Assembly: GCF_002761755.1 (NCBI RefSeq)
Contig: NZ_PEOG01000020.1
Span: 1-64,000 of the forward strand
Source of the DNA: Roseateles chitinivorans
GTDB taxonomy: Bacteria; Pseudomonadota; Gammaproteobacteria; Burkholderiales; Burkholderiaceae_C
Direction: 5' to 3'
Length of the DNA: 64,000 nucleotides
Under the pieces are notes generated by a model, which worked only from the letters and a program-made list of their open reading frames with translations, had not been told where the DNA came from and ran no database searches. Every line of letters starts with the position of its first letter. The stretch's first letter is position 1. Shown here one piece after another: positions 51,011-60,431 of this stretch. The position numbers were made by a program, and so were the translations under genes.

Positions 51011-51150
51011 GTCCGGTCCGGAACGAGGTCGCGGCGCGGCCCTTGGCACGGTGACCGGGCCTCGCTCGAGGGGCGCGCGGCCCCCCGCGCTTGCCCGATG
51101 GCGCGACGGCGTCGACGGGAGCAAGATCGCCCCCCGAGGAGACAGCATCG

Positions 51151-52230
51151 ATGAATGTCCGCCGCTTCGCCGGGTTGCGCCGTCGCGCCATGTCGATCGC
51201 GTGGGGGGCCGGCCTCGCGCTGGCCGCCGTGGCGCAGGCGTCGTCGGGCCCGACCGCCTCGCCGGTAGGGAACAAGGAAGCGCCGCGTCGGGTGACCTTC
51301 ATCGCGCAGGACTTCCGCAACGGCGGCATCGCCGCCGTCTTCCGCGGATTCGAGGAGGCCTGCCGGGAACTGGGCTGGACGCTCACCGTCAGCAACGGCA
51401 GCGGTGAGCGCGCCCAGGTGCGGGCGCATTTCGAGCGCGCGGTCGCCGGTGATGCCGAGGGCATCGTGCTGGGCGGCTTCAACGAAACCGACATCACCGA
51501 CCTGATGCCGACCGAGGCCGGCGCCGCCAGGCCGATGCTGGTCGGCTGGCATGCGGCCGCCCGCCCGGGCGTCACGCCGCTGCTCCGCGCCAACGTCACG
51601 ACGGAACCGGCGGCCGTCGCCGAGAAGGCGGTGGAACTGGTGATCCAGTCCGAGCGCGCGCGCGTGGGCGTGGTGATCTTCAGCGACAGCCGCTTCGAGA
51701 TCGCCAACGTCAAGACGCGGCGCATGGTCGAGGTGTTGCAGCGCTGCGCGCGGTGCGAGGTGCTCGGCGTCGAGGACCTGCCGATCTCCGATGCCTCGCG
51801 CGCGATGCCCGCGGCATTGACGCGGCTGCAGCAACGCCACGGCGCGCGCTGGACCCATGTGCTGGCGATCAACGACGTCTACATGGATTCGCTGAGCTTT
51901 CCGCTGCGCGCGATGGGGCGCCCCGACATCGTCGGCATCGCGGCCGGGGATGGCTCGCGGACCGCGCTCAGCCGCATCCGATCGGGCCGGTCGATGCAGT
52001 TCGCCACGATCGCCGAGCCGACCGGGCTGCAAGGCTGGCAACTGGCGGACGAACTGCGGCGGGCCTTCGCCGGTCAGCCCGCCAGTGGTCGCGTCGCGCA
52101 GCCGATCGCGGTGACGACCGCGCTGCTGCAGGGGCTGTCCGCATCGGCCGGCATCGACGACGCCTTGTCCTACCGCGAGACCTATCGGCTGGAGTGGTTC
52201 GGCGCGTCGGCGGGCTCGCCGCGACCCTGA
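51151..52230 (+). CDS. periplasmic sugar-type binding protein (Peripla_BP_4-like)
   Basis: A 359-residue exported protein with a signal peptide (RRAMSIAWGAGLALAAVAQASS). The fold is type I periplasmic binding protein: FIAQDFRNGGIAAVFRGFEEA, GIVLGGFN, VGVVIFSDSRFEIANVKT, and ALSRIRSGRSMQFATIAEP. No ABC ATPase or permease lies nearby, so it may be a receptor for a signalling protein or an orphan. GAGGA lies 12 bases upstream. Confidence 0.75.
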   Translation: MNVRRFAGLRRRAMSIAWGAGLALAAVAQASSGPTASPVGNKEAPRRVTFIAQDFRNGGIAAVFRGFEEACRELGWTLTVSNGSGERAQVRAHFERAVAGDAEGIVLGGFNETDITDLMPTEAGAARPMLVGWHAAARPGVTPLLRANVTTEPAAVAEKAVELVIQSERARVGVVIFSDSRFEIANVKTRRMVEVLQRCARCEVLGVEDLPISDASRAMPAALTRLQQRHGARWTHVLAINDVYMDSLSFPLRAMGRPDIVGIAAGDGSRTALSRIRSGRSMQFATIAEPTGLQGWQLADELRRAFAGQPASGRVAQPIAVTTALLQGLSASAGIDDALSYRETYRLEWFGASAGSPRP

Positions 52231-52255
52231 GTGACCCGGGGGGGCCGCCGCGCCG

Positions 52256-52996
52256 TCAGGGGCCGATCGCGGGCGAGGGCAGCGGATCCGCCTCGCCGTG
52301 ATCGCGCTTGCGGCGGCAGAAGAACTCCCACACCGACTTGGGCTTGCCGTAGCGGCTCAGCGTGCGCTTGTCGAGGTGCTCGATCTCGAAGCAGGCGCTG
52401 AGCACCTCCTCCAGCTTCGCGCGGGTGAAGAACTGCTTGGCGACGCCGTCCACCGGCGTCAGCGCCCAGCTCGAGGCATCGTCCGGCGCGCCGTAGTGCC
52501 AGTCGTCCTCCGCGTTCACGCAGCCGATCAGCTTGCCGTCCGGGGCCAGCACGCGGGCGATCTCGCACAGCGCGCGGCGCGTGTCCTCGCGATCGAAGTA
52601 ATGCAGCGACAGCTGCGCGACAGCCAGGTCAAACTCGCCATCGCGCAGCATTGGCATCGTTCGCACGTCCGCCAGCAGGTGACGTGCCCGCGGCGACTGT
52701 CGGCGGCAGCGCGCCAGCGCCTCGGCCGAAATGTCGATGCCGGTGACGTCGACGCCCAGTTCCAGCAGGGCCGCCGTCTCCCAACCATCGCCGCAGCCGA
52801 TGTCCAGCGCGCGACGCACGCCCGGCAGGCGGTGCTGCCAGCCGCTGAGCCATGCCTCCTGGCGGCTCAACGGATGGGCGGCGTAGCGGCGGTCCCACAC
52901 GGCGGAGGGCGGCTCGTCGATTTGCGGTGAGCCGGCTTCCGTTCGTGGCGGGTCTTGGTCCGTGCGGTCTGTGTGATCGGGCGGCGGTGCAGTCAT
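52256..52996 (-). CDS. class I SAM-dependent methyltransferase
   Basis: A 246-residue methyltransferase: motif I ALDIGCGDGWETAALLELG, motif II acidic end GIDISAEALARC, and FDLAVAQLSLHYF. The N-terminal 30 residues are polar and variable. The ARFPG-type end RTLSRYGKPKSVWEFFCRRK is shared with small-molecule methyltransferases of the UbiE/tellurite class. The substrate is unknown. It converges on the binding protein gene. Confidence 0.82.
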   Translation of the reverse strand: MTAPPPDHTDRTDQDPPRTEAGSPQIDEPPSAVWDRRYAAHPLSRQEAWLSGWQHRLPGVRRALDIGCGDGWETAALLELGVDVTGIDISAEALARCRRQSPRARHLLADVRTMPMLRDGEFDLAVAQLSLHYFDREDTRRALCEIARVLAPDGKLIGCVNAEDDWHYGAPDDASSWALTPVDGVAKQFFTRAKLEEVLSACFEIEHLDKRTLSRYGKPKSVWEFFCRRKRDHGEADPLPSPAIGP

Positions 52997-53101
52997 GCGC
53001 CGCAGCGTACCGCGATGACGATCGCTCCGCCGTGCGCCGGACCACCTTCGCCCGATCCAGGCGACAGGGCCGGCGCCGGCGGCGTCATCCCTCGCGCGTG
53101 C

Positions 53102-55276
53102 TCAGAACTCCTTCGTCAGGCTGACGTAGACCGTGCGGCGCTGGCCGTACTGCGGCGCGCCGACGCCGATGCCCGAGCCATCACGCAGCTGGTAGACCTT
53201 GTCGAACAGGTTCACCACCGACAGCCGCGCCTCCACCGGACCGCCGCCACCGAGGTCCAGGCGCTTGCTGAGGTCGGCATTGAGCGTGGTGTACGACGGC
53301 AGGTGCGTGGTGTTGGCGAAGCCGTTGCGCAGGCCGGATCCGAACAGCGCGCTGGCACCGACCGCATAGCCATCGCCGACGCGGACGTTGACCCCGGCCG
53401 AGGCGCTCAGCTTCTGCTCGTGGTCCAGGTGCACCCAGTGGTTGGCGATGAAGTCGAGCTCGTCCTGCTCGAAGTTGAACTGGCCCGTCTCGACCTGCCT
53501 GGCCCGCGCGTGCGTGGTGCCGAGGTTGGCGTAGGCGGACCAGTCCTTCTCCTTGTAGTTCGCCGTCAGGTCCACGCCGTAGATGCGGCCATGCGCGTAA
53601 TTGAAGGCGGAGTAGATCAGCGCGTTGCCGAACTGGCCCTCGTCCTGCAGGTGCTGCACCGCGCGGTAGTAGCCATCCACGCCCAGGGTGAGCTTGGGCG
53701 TGACCTGCCAGACCGCGCCGGCATCGTAGTAGTTCGAACGCTCCGAGCGCACCGCGGTGTTGGCATCCGACGGCAGCGCGTTGGTCGTGCCGGCGAAGGC
53801 GCTGACCGAGGTGGTGTCGATCTTCTCCGTCGGCGGCGGCGTGAAGTAGCGCGCATAGCCGGCATGCAGGCGCAGCGCCGGGGTCGCGTCCCAGACCAGA
53901 CCCACGCGTGGGCTGAGCTGATGTTCCTTCGTGACCGTGTCGACCTGGTCGTAGCGCGCGCCGTAGTTCAAGGTCAGCGTGCGGTCCAGCTTCCATTCGT
54001 CCTGCAGGTAGGCGCCCCACAGGTGGCCGCCGAGCCGGCCGCTGTCGGCGATGCTGATCGGCGTGGTGCTGGTCGGGTTGCCGTCGTCGTCGGCGGGGAA
54101 GACCAGCGCGTCGTTGCGCGTGCTGGCGTGCTCGCGCTGGGCGAAGAGGCCGCTGCGCAGCGTGTGCGCGCTGTCCAGGCGCCAGCTCAAGTCGGCCTGC
54201 ACGCCGTTGGCCTCGTTGCGGCGCAGGATGTCTGCGGCGACGCCCAGGTACTGCAGGTCGCCGACCGTGTCGGGCGAGTAATGCACGTCGGTATAGCGGT
54301 GGAACAGCGAGACCTGGTAGTCCACCGTGTCGCCGATCGCGCTCTGGTAGCTCACGACCGCGAAGCGATTGCGCTCGCGCTGGTGCGCGTCGAGCGTGCT
54401 CGAGTCCTTGTCCGGCGTGCCGTCCAGCGCGAAGGCGGTCGACTGCCCCGGCGAGTCGGGAATCTGGAACCGGTTGTTGGTGACGCCGGCCATCGCGGTG
54501 ATGCGGCTGTCGTCGCCCAGCAGGTACGAGACCAGGCCGAAGGCCTTGCCCTGGTGCGTGCGGTCGTGGAGCGCGTCGCGCGAAGGTGTCGGGTTCTCGA
54601 TGCCCAGGTCGTTGCCGAGGAAGGAGCCGCTGAACTCATAGCTGAGCCGTCCCTGCGTGCCGTGGACCGAGAGGTCGAGTTCGCGCGAGCGCTGGGTGCC
54701 CAGCGTGATCCCGGCGCTGCCGGCGAAGGGCTTGTCGTCGTCGCCGACGCCCTGGGTGGTGATGTCGACGATGCCGGCGGTCCGGTAGCCGTATTGGGCC
54801 GGCAAGGCGCCGGTGAGCAGGCTGATGCTGTTGGCGAAGCGGGTCTCCAGGGTCTGGCCGAAGCCGCTGATCGCCTCCGGAATGACGACGCCGTTGATGC
54901 GGTACTGCAGGTTGGCATGGTCGCCACGCACATGCAGGCCGCCGTAGGAGTCCTGCACCACGCCGGGCGCCTGCAGCAGGACCTGGTTCAGCGGCGTGTC
55001 GTCGCCTTGCGGCAGGCGGCCGATGTCGGCCTTGCTGAACTTGTAGATCGTGCTGCCGGTGTCGGGCGACAGGCCATTGCGCGCGGCGTCGAGGCGACTG
55101 CGCGCGCCCTGGACCTGGACCGTGGGCAGCGCCTGGCCGGCGGCGGCCGAGGCCGCGTCGGCGGTCGCGGTGGAAGAGGAGGGCGTGGCGTCGTCGGCGC
55201 GTGCGGGCAGGGCGTGCAGCAGCGGATAGGCGAGCGACAGGGACAGCGCGAGCACGCGCAGCGGAGGATGAGTCAT
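53102..55276 (-). CDS. TonB-dependent outer-membrane receptor
   Basis: A 724-residue receptor with a signal peptide (MTHPPLRVLALSLSLAYPLL ... ARADD). A TonB-box-like PTVQVQGAR precedes the plug (DTPLNQVLLQAPGVVQDSYGGL, NGVVIPEAISGFGQTLETR), followed by a beta barrel ending VYVSLTKEF with terminal Phe. The ligand is not readable. The small His/Cys exported protein gene upstream on the same strand may indicate a metal, perhaps copper or zinc. Confidence 0.92.
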   Translation of the reverse strand: MTHPPLRVLALSLSLAYPLLHALPARADDATPSSSTATADAASAAAGQALPTVQVQGARSRLDAARNGLSPDTGSTIYKFSKADIGRLPQGDDTPLNQVLLQAPGVVQDSYGGLHVRGDHANLQYRINGVVIPEAISGFGQTLETRFANSISLLTGALPAQYGYRTAGIVDITTQGVGDDDKPFAGSAGITLGTQRSRELDLSVHGTQGRLSYEFSGSFLGNDLGIENPTPSRDALHDRTHQGKAFGLVSYLLGDDSRITAMAGVTNNRFQIPDSPGQSTAFALDGTPDKDSSTLDAHQRERNRFAVVSYQSAIGDTVDYQVSLFHRYTDVHYSPDTVGDLQYLGVAADILRRNEANGVQADLSWRLDSAHTLRSGLFAQREHASTRNDALVFPADDDGNPTSTTPISIADSGRLGGHLWGAYLQDEWKLDRTLTLNYGARYDQVDTVTKEHQLSPRVGLVWDATPALRLHAGYARYFTPPPTEKIDTTSVSAFAGTTNALPSDANTAVRSERSNYYDAGAVWQVTPKLTLGVDGYYRAVQHLQDEGQFGNALIYSAFNYAHGRIYGVDLTANYKEKDWSAYANLGTTHARARQVETGQFNFEQDELDFIANHWVHLDHEQKLSASAGVNVRVGDGYAVGASALFGSGLRNGFANTTHLPSYTTLNADLSKRLDLGGGGPVEARLSVVNLFDKVYQLRDGSGIGVGAPQYGQRRTVYVSLTKEF

Positions 55277-55384
55277 GGTGTTTCTCTGGAAATCTGGAAT
55301 CGGTCGAGCGCGCGCCAGGCGCCGCGCCTGCGCTTCAAGAAGGCGTTCAGGCGTGGGCGGAAGGCGCAGCGGTCAGGGGCGGAT

Positions 55385-55747
55385 TCAGATCGCCAGGGGC
55401 GGGCCGCGACTGCGTGGCGGCGGCGCGGGGAGCGCGCGCGGGGCGAGCTCGGCGCGCGCCGTCTGGACATGGACGGCCTCGGCGAGCGCGAGCACGGGGG
55501 GCTCGGCGCGGGCCGAAGCGGCCAGGTCGTCGAAGGCCAGGCAGGTCTCGCACAGCGGGTCGACCGGCAGCGGATCCGCGTCGGCATGGGACTGGCCGTC
55601 CCCCGTGTCGACGCCGTGAGCGACGGTCGCGCCGGCCGGCGCATGCGCCCGCGCATCGGTCAGGTGACCGATGCCGTGCCACACCGCGCCCTGCTGCGAC
55701 AGCAGCATGAGCAGCGGGAGCAGCCAGTGCAGGAGGTGCTTGCGCAT
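55385..55747 (-). CDS. small exported His/Cys protein (DUF2946-like)
   Basis: A 120-residue protein with an N-terminal helix (HWLLPLLMLLSQQGAVWHG), several histidines (24, 28, 44, 54) and a CETC motif at 66-69, then an Ala/Pro tail. The layout resembles DUF2946 proteins, which are found beside copper-related TonB receptors. It lies 108 bp upstream of the receptor gene on the same strand. The family call is tentative. A CATAAT element at 55756-55761 may be its -10. Confidence 0.6.
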   Translation of the reverse strand: MRKHLLHWLLPLLMLLSQQGAVWHGIGHLTDARAHAPAGATVAHGVDTGDGQSHADADPLPVDPLCETCLAFDDLAASARAEPPVLALAEAVHVQTARAELAPRALPAPPPRSRGPPLAI

Positions 55748-55923
55748 GGGGCGCGATTATGGGGGGCTCCGCGATCCGCGCAATTGGTCACGCGCGTCGG
55801 CGCTTTGACTGGTCAACTCCCCCCGGAGGGCGATGGGCCTTCGCCCATCCGCCGGATAGTGTGGCGCGTCGCGCGCCCTGGCGGCGCGGCCCGCCCTGAT
55901 TCCACCTGTTTCGTTCTCGATCC

Positions 55924-57666
55924 ATGACTGCCCCCGCGTTCGTTCCCGATATCGTCGGTATTGACCTCGGCACGACTCATTCGCTGGTGGCCTACTGGCG
56001 CGATGGCGCCTCCCGCCTGATCCCCAACGCGCTGGGCCAGACGCTCACGCCGTCGGTGGTGAGCCTGGACGAAGACGGCAGCGTGCTGGTCGGCCTCGCG
56101 GCGCGGGAGCGCTTGCAATCGCATCCGGATCGCACGGTGGCGAGCTTCAAGCGCGGCATGGGCACGGGCACGTGCTACACGCTGGGCGAGCGCCAGTTCC
56201 GCGCCGAGGAGCTCTCCGCGATGGTGTTGCGCGCGCTGCGGGCCGACGTGCGGGCCTGCTTCGGCCAGGACGTCGATCGCGCCGTGATCACCGTGCCCGC
56301 CTACTTCTCCGATGCTCAACGCGCCGCCACTCGCAACGCCGGCCTGATCGCGGGCTTCGTCGAGGTCAGCCTGCTCAACGAGCCCACCGCCGCCGCGCTG
56401 GCTTATGGCCTCAACCAGCAGGAGGACAGCCAGTTCCTCGTCTTCGACTTCGGCGGCGGCACCTTCGACGTGTCCATCCTGGAGCTCTTCTCCGGCGTGA
56501 TGGAGGTGCGCGCCACGGCGGGTGACAACCAGCTTGGCGGCGACGACGTGGATGGCTGCATCGAGCGCTGGGTGATGGGCGCCGCTGGACTGCCCGACAC
56601 GCTGCTGCGCGACGAGCGCTTCGTCTCCAAGCTCAAGGCCCGATGCGAGGCCGCCAAGCGCGCGCTGGGACCTTCCGGCGCGGTGCCGATCGCGTTTCAG
56701 CACGACGCCCACGTGGTCGACCTGAGCTTGCGCGCCGAGGACCTCGAACGCCTGATCCAACCGGTGCTGGAGCGGCTGCGCCAGCCGGTGGAGACCGCCA
56801 TCCGCGACGCCCGCATCAGCACCGCCGACCTGTCGGCCATCGTGCTGGCCGGCGGCAGCTCGCGTCTGCACGCGGTGCGGCAACTCGTGACCCGGATGTT
56901 CGGGAAGTTCCCGAGTGCGAGCATCAACCCGGACGAGGTGGTGGCGCTGGGCGCGGCGGTCCAGGCCGGACTGAAAGCCAACGCGGCGGAACTGGTCGAG
57001 CGGGTGATGACCGACGTCTGCCCCTATTCGCTGGGCATCGAGAGCGCCAAGCAGGTGAGCGCCGACCGGCTGACGGCCGGTTTCATGTCGCCGATCCTGC
57101 CGCGCAACACCGTCGTGCCGGCCAGCCGCGTCGAATCGTTCTCTCCCATCCACCCGCAGCAGAAGGTGATTCAGGTCCGCGTCTACCAGGGCGAGGCGCG
57201 GCTGGTGAAGGACAACATCCTGCTCGGCCAGTTCGACGTGGACCTGCCGCGCTTCAGCGCCGAGCACAAGCCGCATGTCGACGTGCGCTTCACCTACGAC
57301 ATCGACGGCCTGCTCGAGGTTGAAGCCACGCCGATGCTGGCCGGTCGTTCCGCTGGCGAGCCGCAGCGCCTGGTGATCCAGAACTCCGACGAACGGCTGT
57401 CGCCGCAGGAGGTGGCCCAGCGCTTGAAGGCCCTGTCCGAGCTGAAGCTGCATCCGCGCGAGCGCATGGAGGTGCGAGCGCTCGTCGCCCGCGCCGAGCG
57501 GCTGTTCATGCAGGTCAGCCGCGACGACCGGGAGCAGTTGGGGACGGCGATCACGCGCTTCGAACTCGACCTCGACTCCCAGGATCCGCGCCGCATCGAG
57601 CAAGGCGGCGAGATCCTGCGTCGCCTGGTGCACCAGATCGAAGCCGATTCGCCGCTGGGGGTGTGA
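55924..57666 (+). CDS. hscC: Hsp70-family chaperone HscC
   Basis: A 580-residue Hsp70 homologue. ATPase domain motifs are GIDLGTTHSLVAYW, VPAYFSDAQRAATRNAG, FDFGGGTFDVSILEL, and IVLAGGSSRLHAV; the substrate domain starts near 385 with CPYSLGIE and NTVVPASR. The protein is shorter than DnaK because the helical lid is reduced, as in HscC. The ATPase region starts at residue 10. It overlaps the next gene by TGATG and probably works with its product, as HscC does with DjlB/DjlC in E. coli. Confidence 0.93.
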   Translation: MTAPAFVPDIVGIDLGTTHSLVAYWRDGASRLIPNALGQTLTPSVVSLDEDGSVLVGLAARERLQSHPDRTVASFKRGMGTGTCYTLGERQFRAEELSAMVLRALRADVRACFGQDVDRAVITVPAYFSDAQRAATRNAGLIAGFVEVSLLNEPTAAALAYGLNQQEDSQFLVFDFGGGTFDVSILELFSGVMEVRATAGDNQLGGDDVDGCIERWVMGAAGLPDTLLRDERFVSKLKARCEAAKRALGPSGAVPIAFQHDAHVVDLSLRAEDLERLIQPVLERLRQPVETAIRDARISTADLSAIVLAGGSSRLHAVRQLVTRMFGKFPSASINPDEVVALGAAVQAGLKANAAELVERVMTDVCPYSLGIESAKQVSADRLTAGFMSPILPRNTVVPASRVESFSPIHPQQKVIQVRVYQGEARLVKDNILLGQFDVDLPRFSAEHKPHVDVRFTYDIDGLLEVEATPMLAGRSAGEPQRLVIQNSDERLSPQEVAQRLKALSELKLHPRERMEVRALVARAERLFMQVSRDDREQLGTAITRFELDLDSQDPRRIEQGGEILRRLVHQIEADSPLGV

Positions 57667-59291
57667 TGCCTGTCTACCTGCCCAGCTACTTCGTCGCGCT
57701 CGGCCTGGACGAGACAGCCACCGAGGCGGACGTCAAGGCTGCCTACGCCTCCCGGCTCAAGCAACTGGACCGCGCGCGCGATCCCCTGGGGTTCCAGGAC
57801 CTGCGCGGCCACTATGAGGCCGCGATCGCGCACTTGCGCGAAGGGCGCGGCTTCCTGGAGATCGAGTTCCTCGGCGACGAGCCGGAGACCGCGCCGGCTT
57901 CAGCGCCGGCTCCAGCACCGGCTCCAGCACCGGCTTCAGCGTCGTCGCCGTCGCCTCAGCCGGACCTGGAGATCGATCCCGCGCGCGTCGCGGAGGCGGC
58001 CTACGAGGCCTTCCTCGCCGCCTTCTGGCGCCTCGACGCTCGGGCGCTGGCCGCCGCCGTGGGTGTGCTGCGGGATGCGCTGGCGTCGCCGGCGCTGGCC
58101 TCGCTGGCAGCGCGGGAGGCCTTCGAGCGGCGCGTTGTGGGCGCGCTGCTGAGCCGCAGCCTCCGACGCCGCTCCGGCCTGCTGCTCTTCGCCGCGATCG
58201 AGGCCTTCCGTTGGTCGGAACGAGTGCCGCTGGCGCCGCCCGGCAGTGACGAGTCCGGTCTGCATCGATGGATGGATGCGGCGCTGCTGCTCGATGAGCG
58301 CGACCGCACCGTCTGGCTCTGGCTCGCCGAGGAGCCGCGCCCGATGTTGATCGGTGCGGCGCCTTTGCACCGAAACTTCGACTGGAACAGTGCCGTCCGC
58401 GAAATCTGCTGCCAGCCGGGTGAGCTCGGAGCTTGGCATGCGCTGGCGGCCGGCGAGCCTGTCGCGCCATCGCCGGCGGACGCAGCGCCGGCGCCGCGGC
58501 TGGGGGATTCACCGCTGCCGTCGCGCACCACGCTGCGGGAATGGCTGCAATGGCTGATGTCGCCCGCATTCCTGCTGCTGGTCGCGCCCCTGTTGATCGC
58601 CGGCCTGGTCATGGGCCTGCTGTGGCTGCGCGGCGAGGGCCGCGAGCCCGAGAACCGGCTGACCTGCGCGGCCCGCTTCGCCGCTGCGGCGCAGGGGCAT
58701 TGGAAGGGCCTGAGCATCGGGCAGGTGGAGCAACTGAACCGCTGCGCCCATGAAGCGCCGCCGCCGACGTGCGAGGACCGTGGGCGTCTGAAGCGGCTGA
58801 ACCGCCTCGCGGCGGTGTTGATCGGTTCGCAGGATGGCGGCCCTGCCGACGTGGGCTATTTCTTCGGCAAGGACGAGGTGGTGCTCGATCCGGAGGATGG
58901 GCAATGGGTGGCGACCCGCGGCGAGCCCTGCGGCCGGGCGGCATGGGAGCTTTATCGGACCGGCGGCTGGCTGCGGCTCGGCCACGGACCGACGGCCGAG
59001 GCCATCGTGCGCCGGGGCGCCGTCTGTACAGAGATGGCCGGCTCCGGGCGCGGCGGGAACGCCTCCCCAACGCACGGCGTCGCCAGCGAATGGGCGGCTG
59101 ACGACTGGGTCTTCAAGCTGCTCAGTCGGACCGACGCCTGGCAGGTCGCCACGCACCCGAATGGCCTGGAGGGCATTGCGCCGGCGCCGATCAAGCTGGA
59201 TTCACTTGTCTCCACCGATCCGAAGCTCACCGAAGCGCGGGTCGAAAGCTGGGAAGGCAAGGCACCGGCCTGCGTGGCCGCCGGCGGCTGA
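57666..59291 (+). CDS. J-like-domain membrane protein, probable HscC partner
   Basis: A 541-residue protein. Residues 1-60 resemble a J domain (YFVALGLDETATEADVKAAY then GFQDLRGHYEAAI), but the HPD between helices II and III is replaced by DRARDP. Then follow a Pro/Ala linker encoded by a 12-bp repeat, a helical middle region, one TM helix near 299-318 (FLLLVAPLLIAGLVMGLLWL), and a periplasmic C-terminal region with several Cys. This matches the layout of DjlB/DjlC-type partners of HscC. The ATG at 57666 overlaps the hscC stop; a GTG at 57663 is possible. Confidence 0.75.
   Translation: MPVYLPSYFVALGLDETATEADVKAAYASRLKQLDRARDPLGFQDLRGHYEAAIAHLREGRGFLEIEFLGDEPETAPASAPAPAPAPAPASASSPSPQPDLEIDPARVAEAAYEAFLAAFWRLDARALAAAVGVLRDALASPALASLAAREAFERRVVGALLSRSLRRRSGLLLFAAIEAFRWSERVPLAPPGSDESGLHRWMDAALLLDERDRTVWLWLAEEPRPMLIGAAPLHRNFDWNSAVREICCQPGELGAWHALAAGEPVAPSPADAAPAPRLGDSPLPSRTTLREWLQWLMSPAFLLLVAPLLIAGLVMGLLWLRGEGREPENRLTCAARFAAAAQGHWKGLSIGQVEQLNRCAHEAPPPTCEDRGRLKRLNRLAAVLIGSQDGGPADVGYFFGKDEVVLDPEDGQWVATRGEPCGRAAWELYRTGGWLRLGHGPTAEAIVRRGAVCTEMAGSGRGGNASPTHGVASEWAADDWVFKLLSRTDAWQVATHPNGLEGIAPAPIKLDSLVSTDPKLTEARVESWEGKAPACVAAGG
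57891..57938 (+). repeat. 12-bp tandem repeat x4
   Basis: Four copies of GCRCCGGCTYCA encode the Ala/Pro linker of the J-like protein. Copies 1-2 differ from 3-4 only at the third base, and at the C/T position, so the array is recent or subject to recombination. Confidence 0.85.
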
Positions 59292-59526
59292 CGCGCGGCC
59301 AAGGGTCGAAGCGCTGCGCCGTCGCCACGCGCGGGCCGAGGGCGCAGCCATGACCCCGTTGCCCGCCCCCGGTCGCCGCTCACTGCATGCACATCGCTGA
59401 TCGCTGTTGGCCGCCCGCTCGCCGCCATCCGCTCGCGGTTTCCCGCCATCCGCCGCAGCGCAGGCGATGCCAGCATTGCCGCGGCCCACAGTGGCATCTC
59501 CTCCACCGAGATCCGGGGTGTGTTGC

Positions 59527-60228
59527 ATGTCGTCTCCGAAGCGTCCCCCAATGGCCCGTCTGCGCGAGTGGCTGCGCGAGAACCGCGGCTTCCTGCTGTT
59601 CCTGGTCGGCTTTCTGTTCTTCCGCACCGCGATCGCGGACTGGAATCCGGTGCCCAGTGCCTCGATGCGACCGACCATCCTCGAAGGCGACGTCGTCTTC
59701 GTCGAGCGCGTGGCCTACGACTGGAAGCTGCCGCTGACCGACATCTCGCTGCGGCGCACCGGCGAGCCGCGGCGCGGCGACGTGGTCACCTTCGGCTCGC
59801 CGCGCGACGGCACCCGGCTGATCAAGCGCATCGTCGCCGTGCCCGGCGACACGGTGGAACTGCGAGGTGATCGGTTGATCCTCAATGGCGAGCCCGCGAC
59901 CTACGCGCCGGTCGAGGAAGTGGCCGAGACGCTGGTGCCCGGCGTCGCAGTGCGGGGCCTGCGCGAGATCGAGCAATGGGGCGGCCAGCGCCGCGTGGTG
60001 CAGTTCCTGCCGGAGGTCCGCGCGCGGCGCGACTTCGGCCCGGTGGTCGTGCCCGCCGATCAGTTCTTCATGATGGGCGACAACCGTGACAACAGCGAGG
60101 ACTCGCGCTTCATCGGCTTCGTGCCGCGGCGGCTCATCATCGGGCAGGCGCACCGGGTGCTCGTCTCGGCCGACATCACCGGCCGCTGGGCGCCGCGCTG
60201 GGACCGGTTCGCCGCGCCGCTGCGGTGA
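59527..60228 (+). CDS. lepB: signal peptidase I
   Basis: A 233-residue type I signal peptidase with a single N-terminal helix (FLLFLVGFLFFRTAIADW). Catalytic Ser is in NPVPSASMRPTI, and catalytic Lys in TRLIKRIVAVPGD; the conserved end motif is MGDNRDNSEDSRFIGF. It is not next to lepA or rnc, so it may be an extra copy. The start is uncertain: ATG 59527 or 59551. The 235 bp upstream contain nothing I can name. Confidence 0.9.
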   Translation: MSSPKRPPMARLREWLRENRGFLLFLVGFLFFRTAIADWNPVPSASMRPTILEGDVVFVERVAYDWKLPLTDISLRRTGEPRRGDVVTFGSPRDGTRLIKRIVAVPGDTVELRGDRLILNGEPATYAPVEEVAETLVPGVAVRGLREIEQWGGQRRVVQFLPEVRARRDFGPVVVPADQFFMMGDNRDNSEDSRFIGFVPRRLIIGQAHRVLVSADITGRWAPRWDRFAAPLR

Positions 60229-60431
60229 GGGCGCCTCGATGACGGCGACGCCGTCGACCGGGGGCATCGAGGGACGAAACGCAGCGGATGGCCGAAGCGA
60301 CGCGCGTGGGAGACGCGATCGCGGATCGGAGACGCCCTTGGTACGGTCCGCATTGACCTGTGTCGCGCAGGGTCTCTGATGGCGCGCCGAGAATCGCCCG
60401 TCCTCTACCTCCAACGATCGACGAAACCCTC

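Noticed and set aside
52955..55927. Open frame of 990 codons on the plus strand opposite the TonB receptor
   Set aside because: Arg/Val/Gln-rich composition with no recognisable motif; it is the antisense of a gene with clear receptor domains. Long antisense frames are expected at this GC content.
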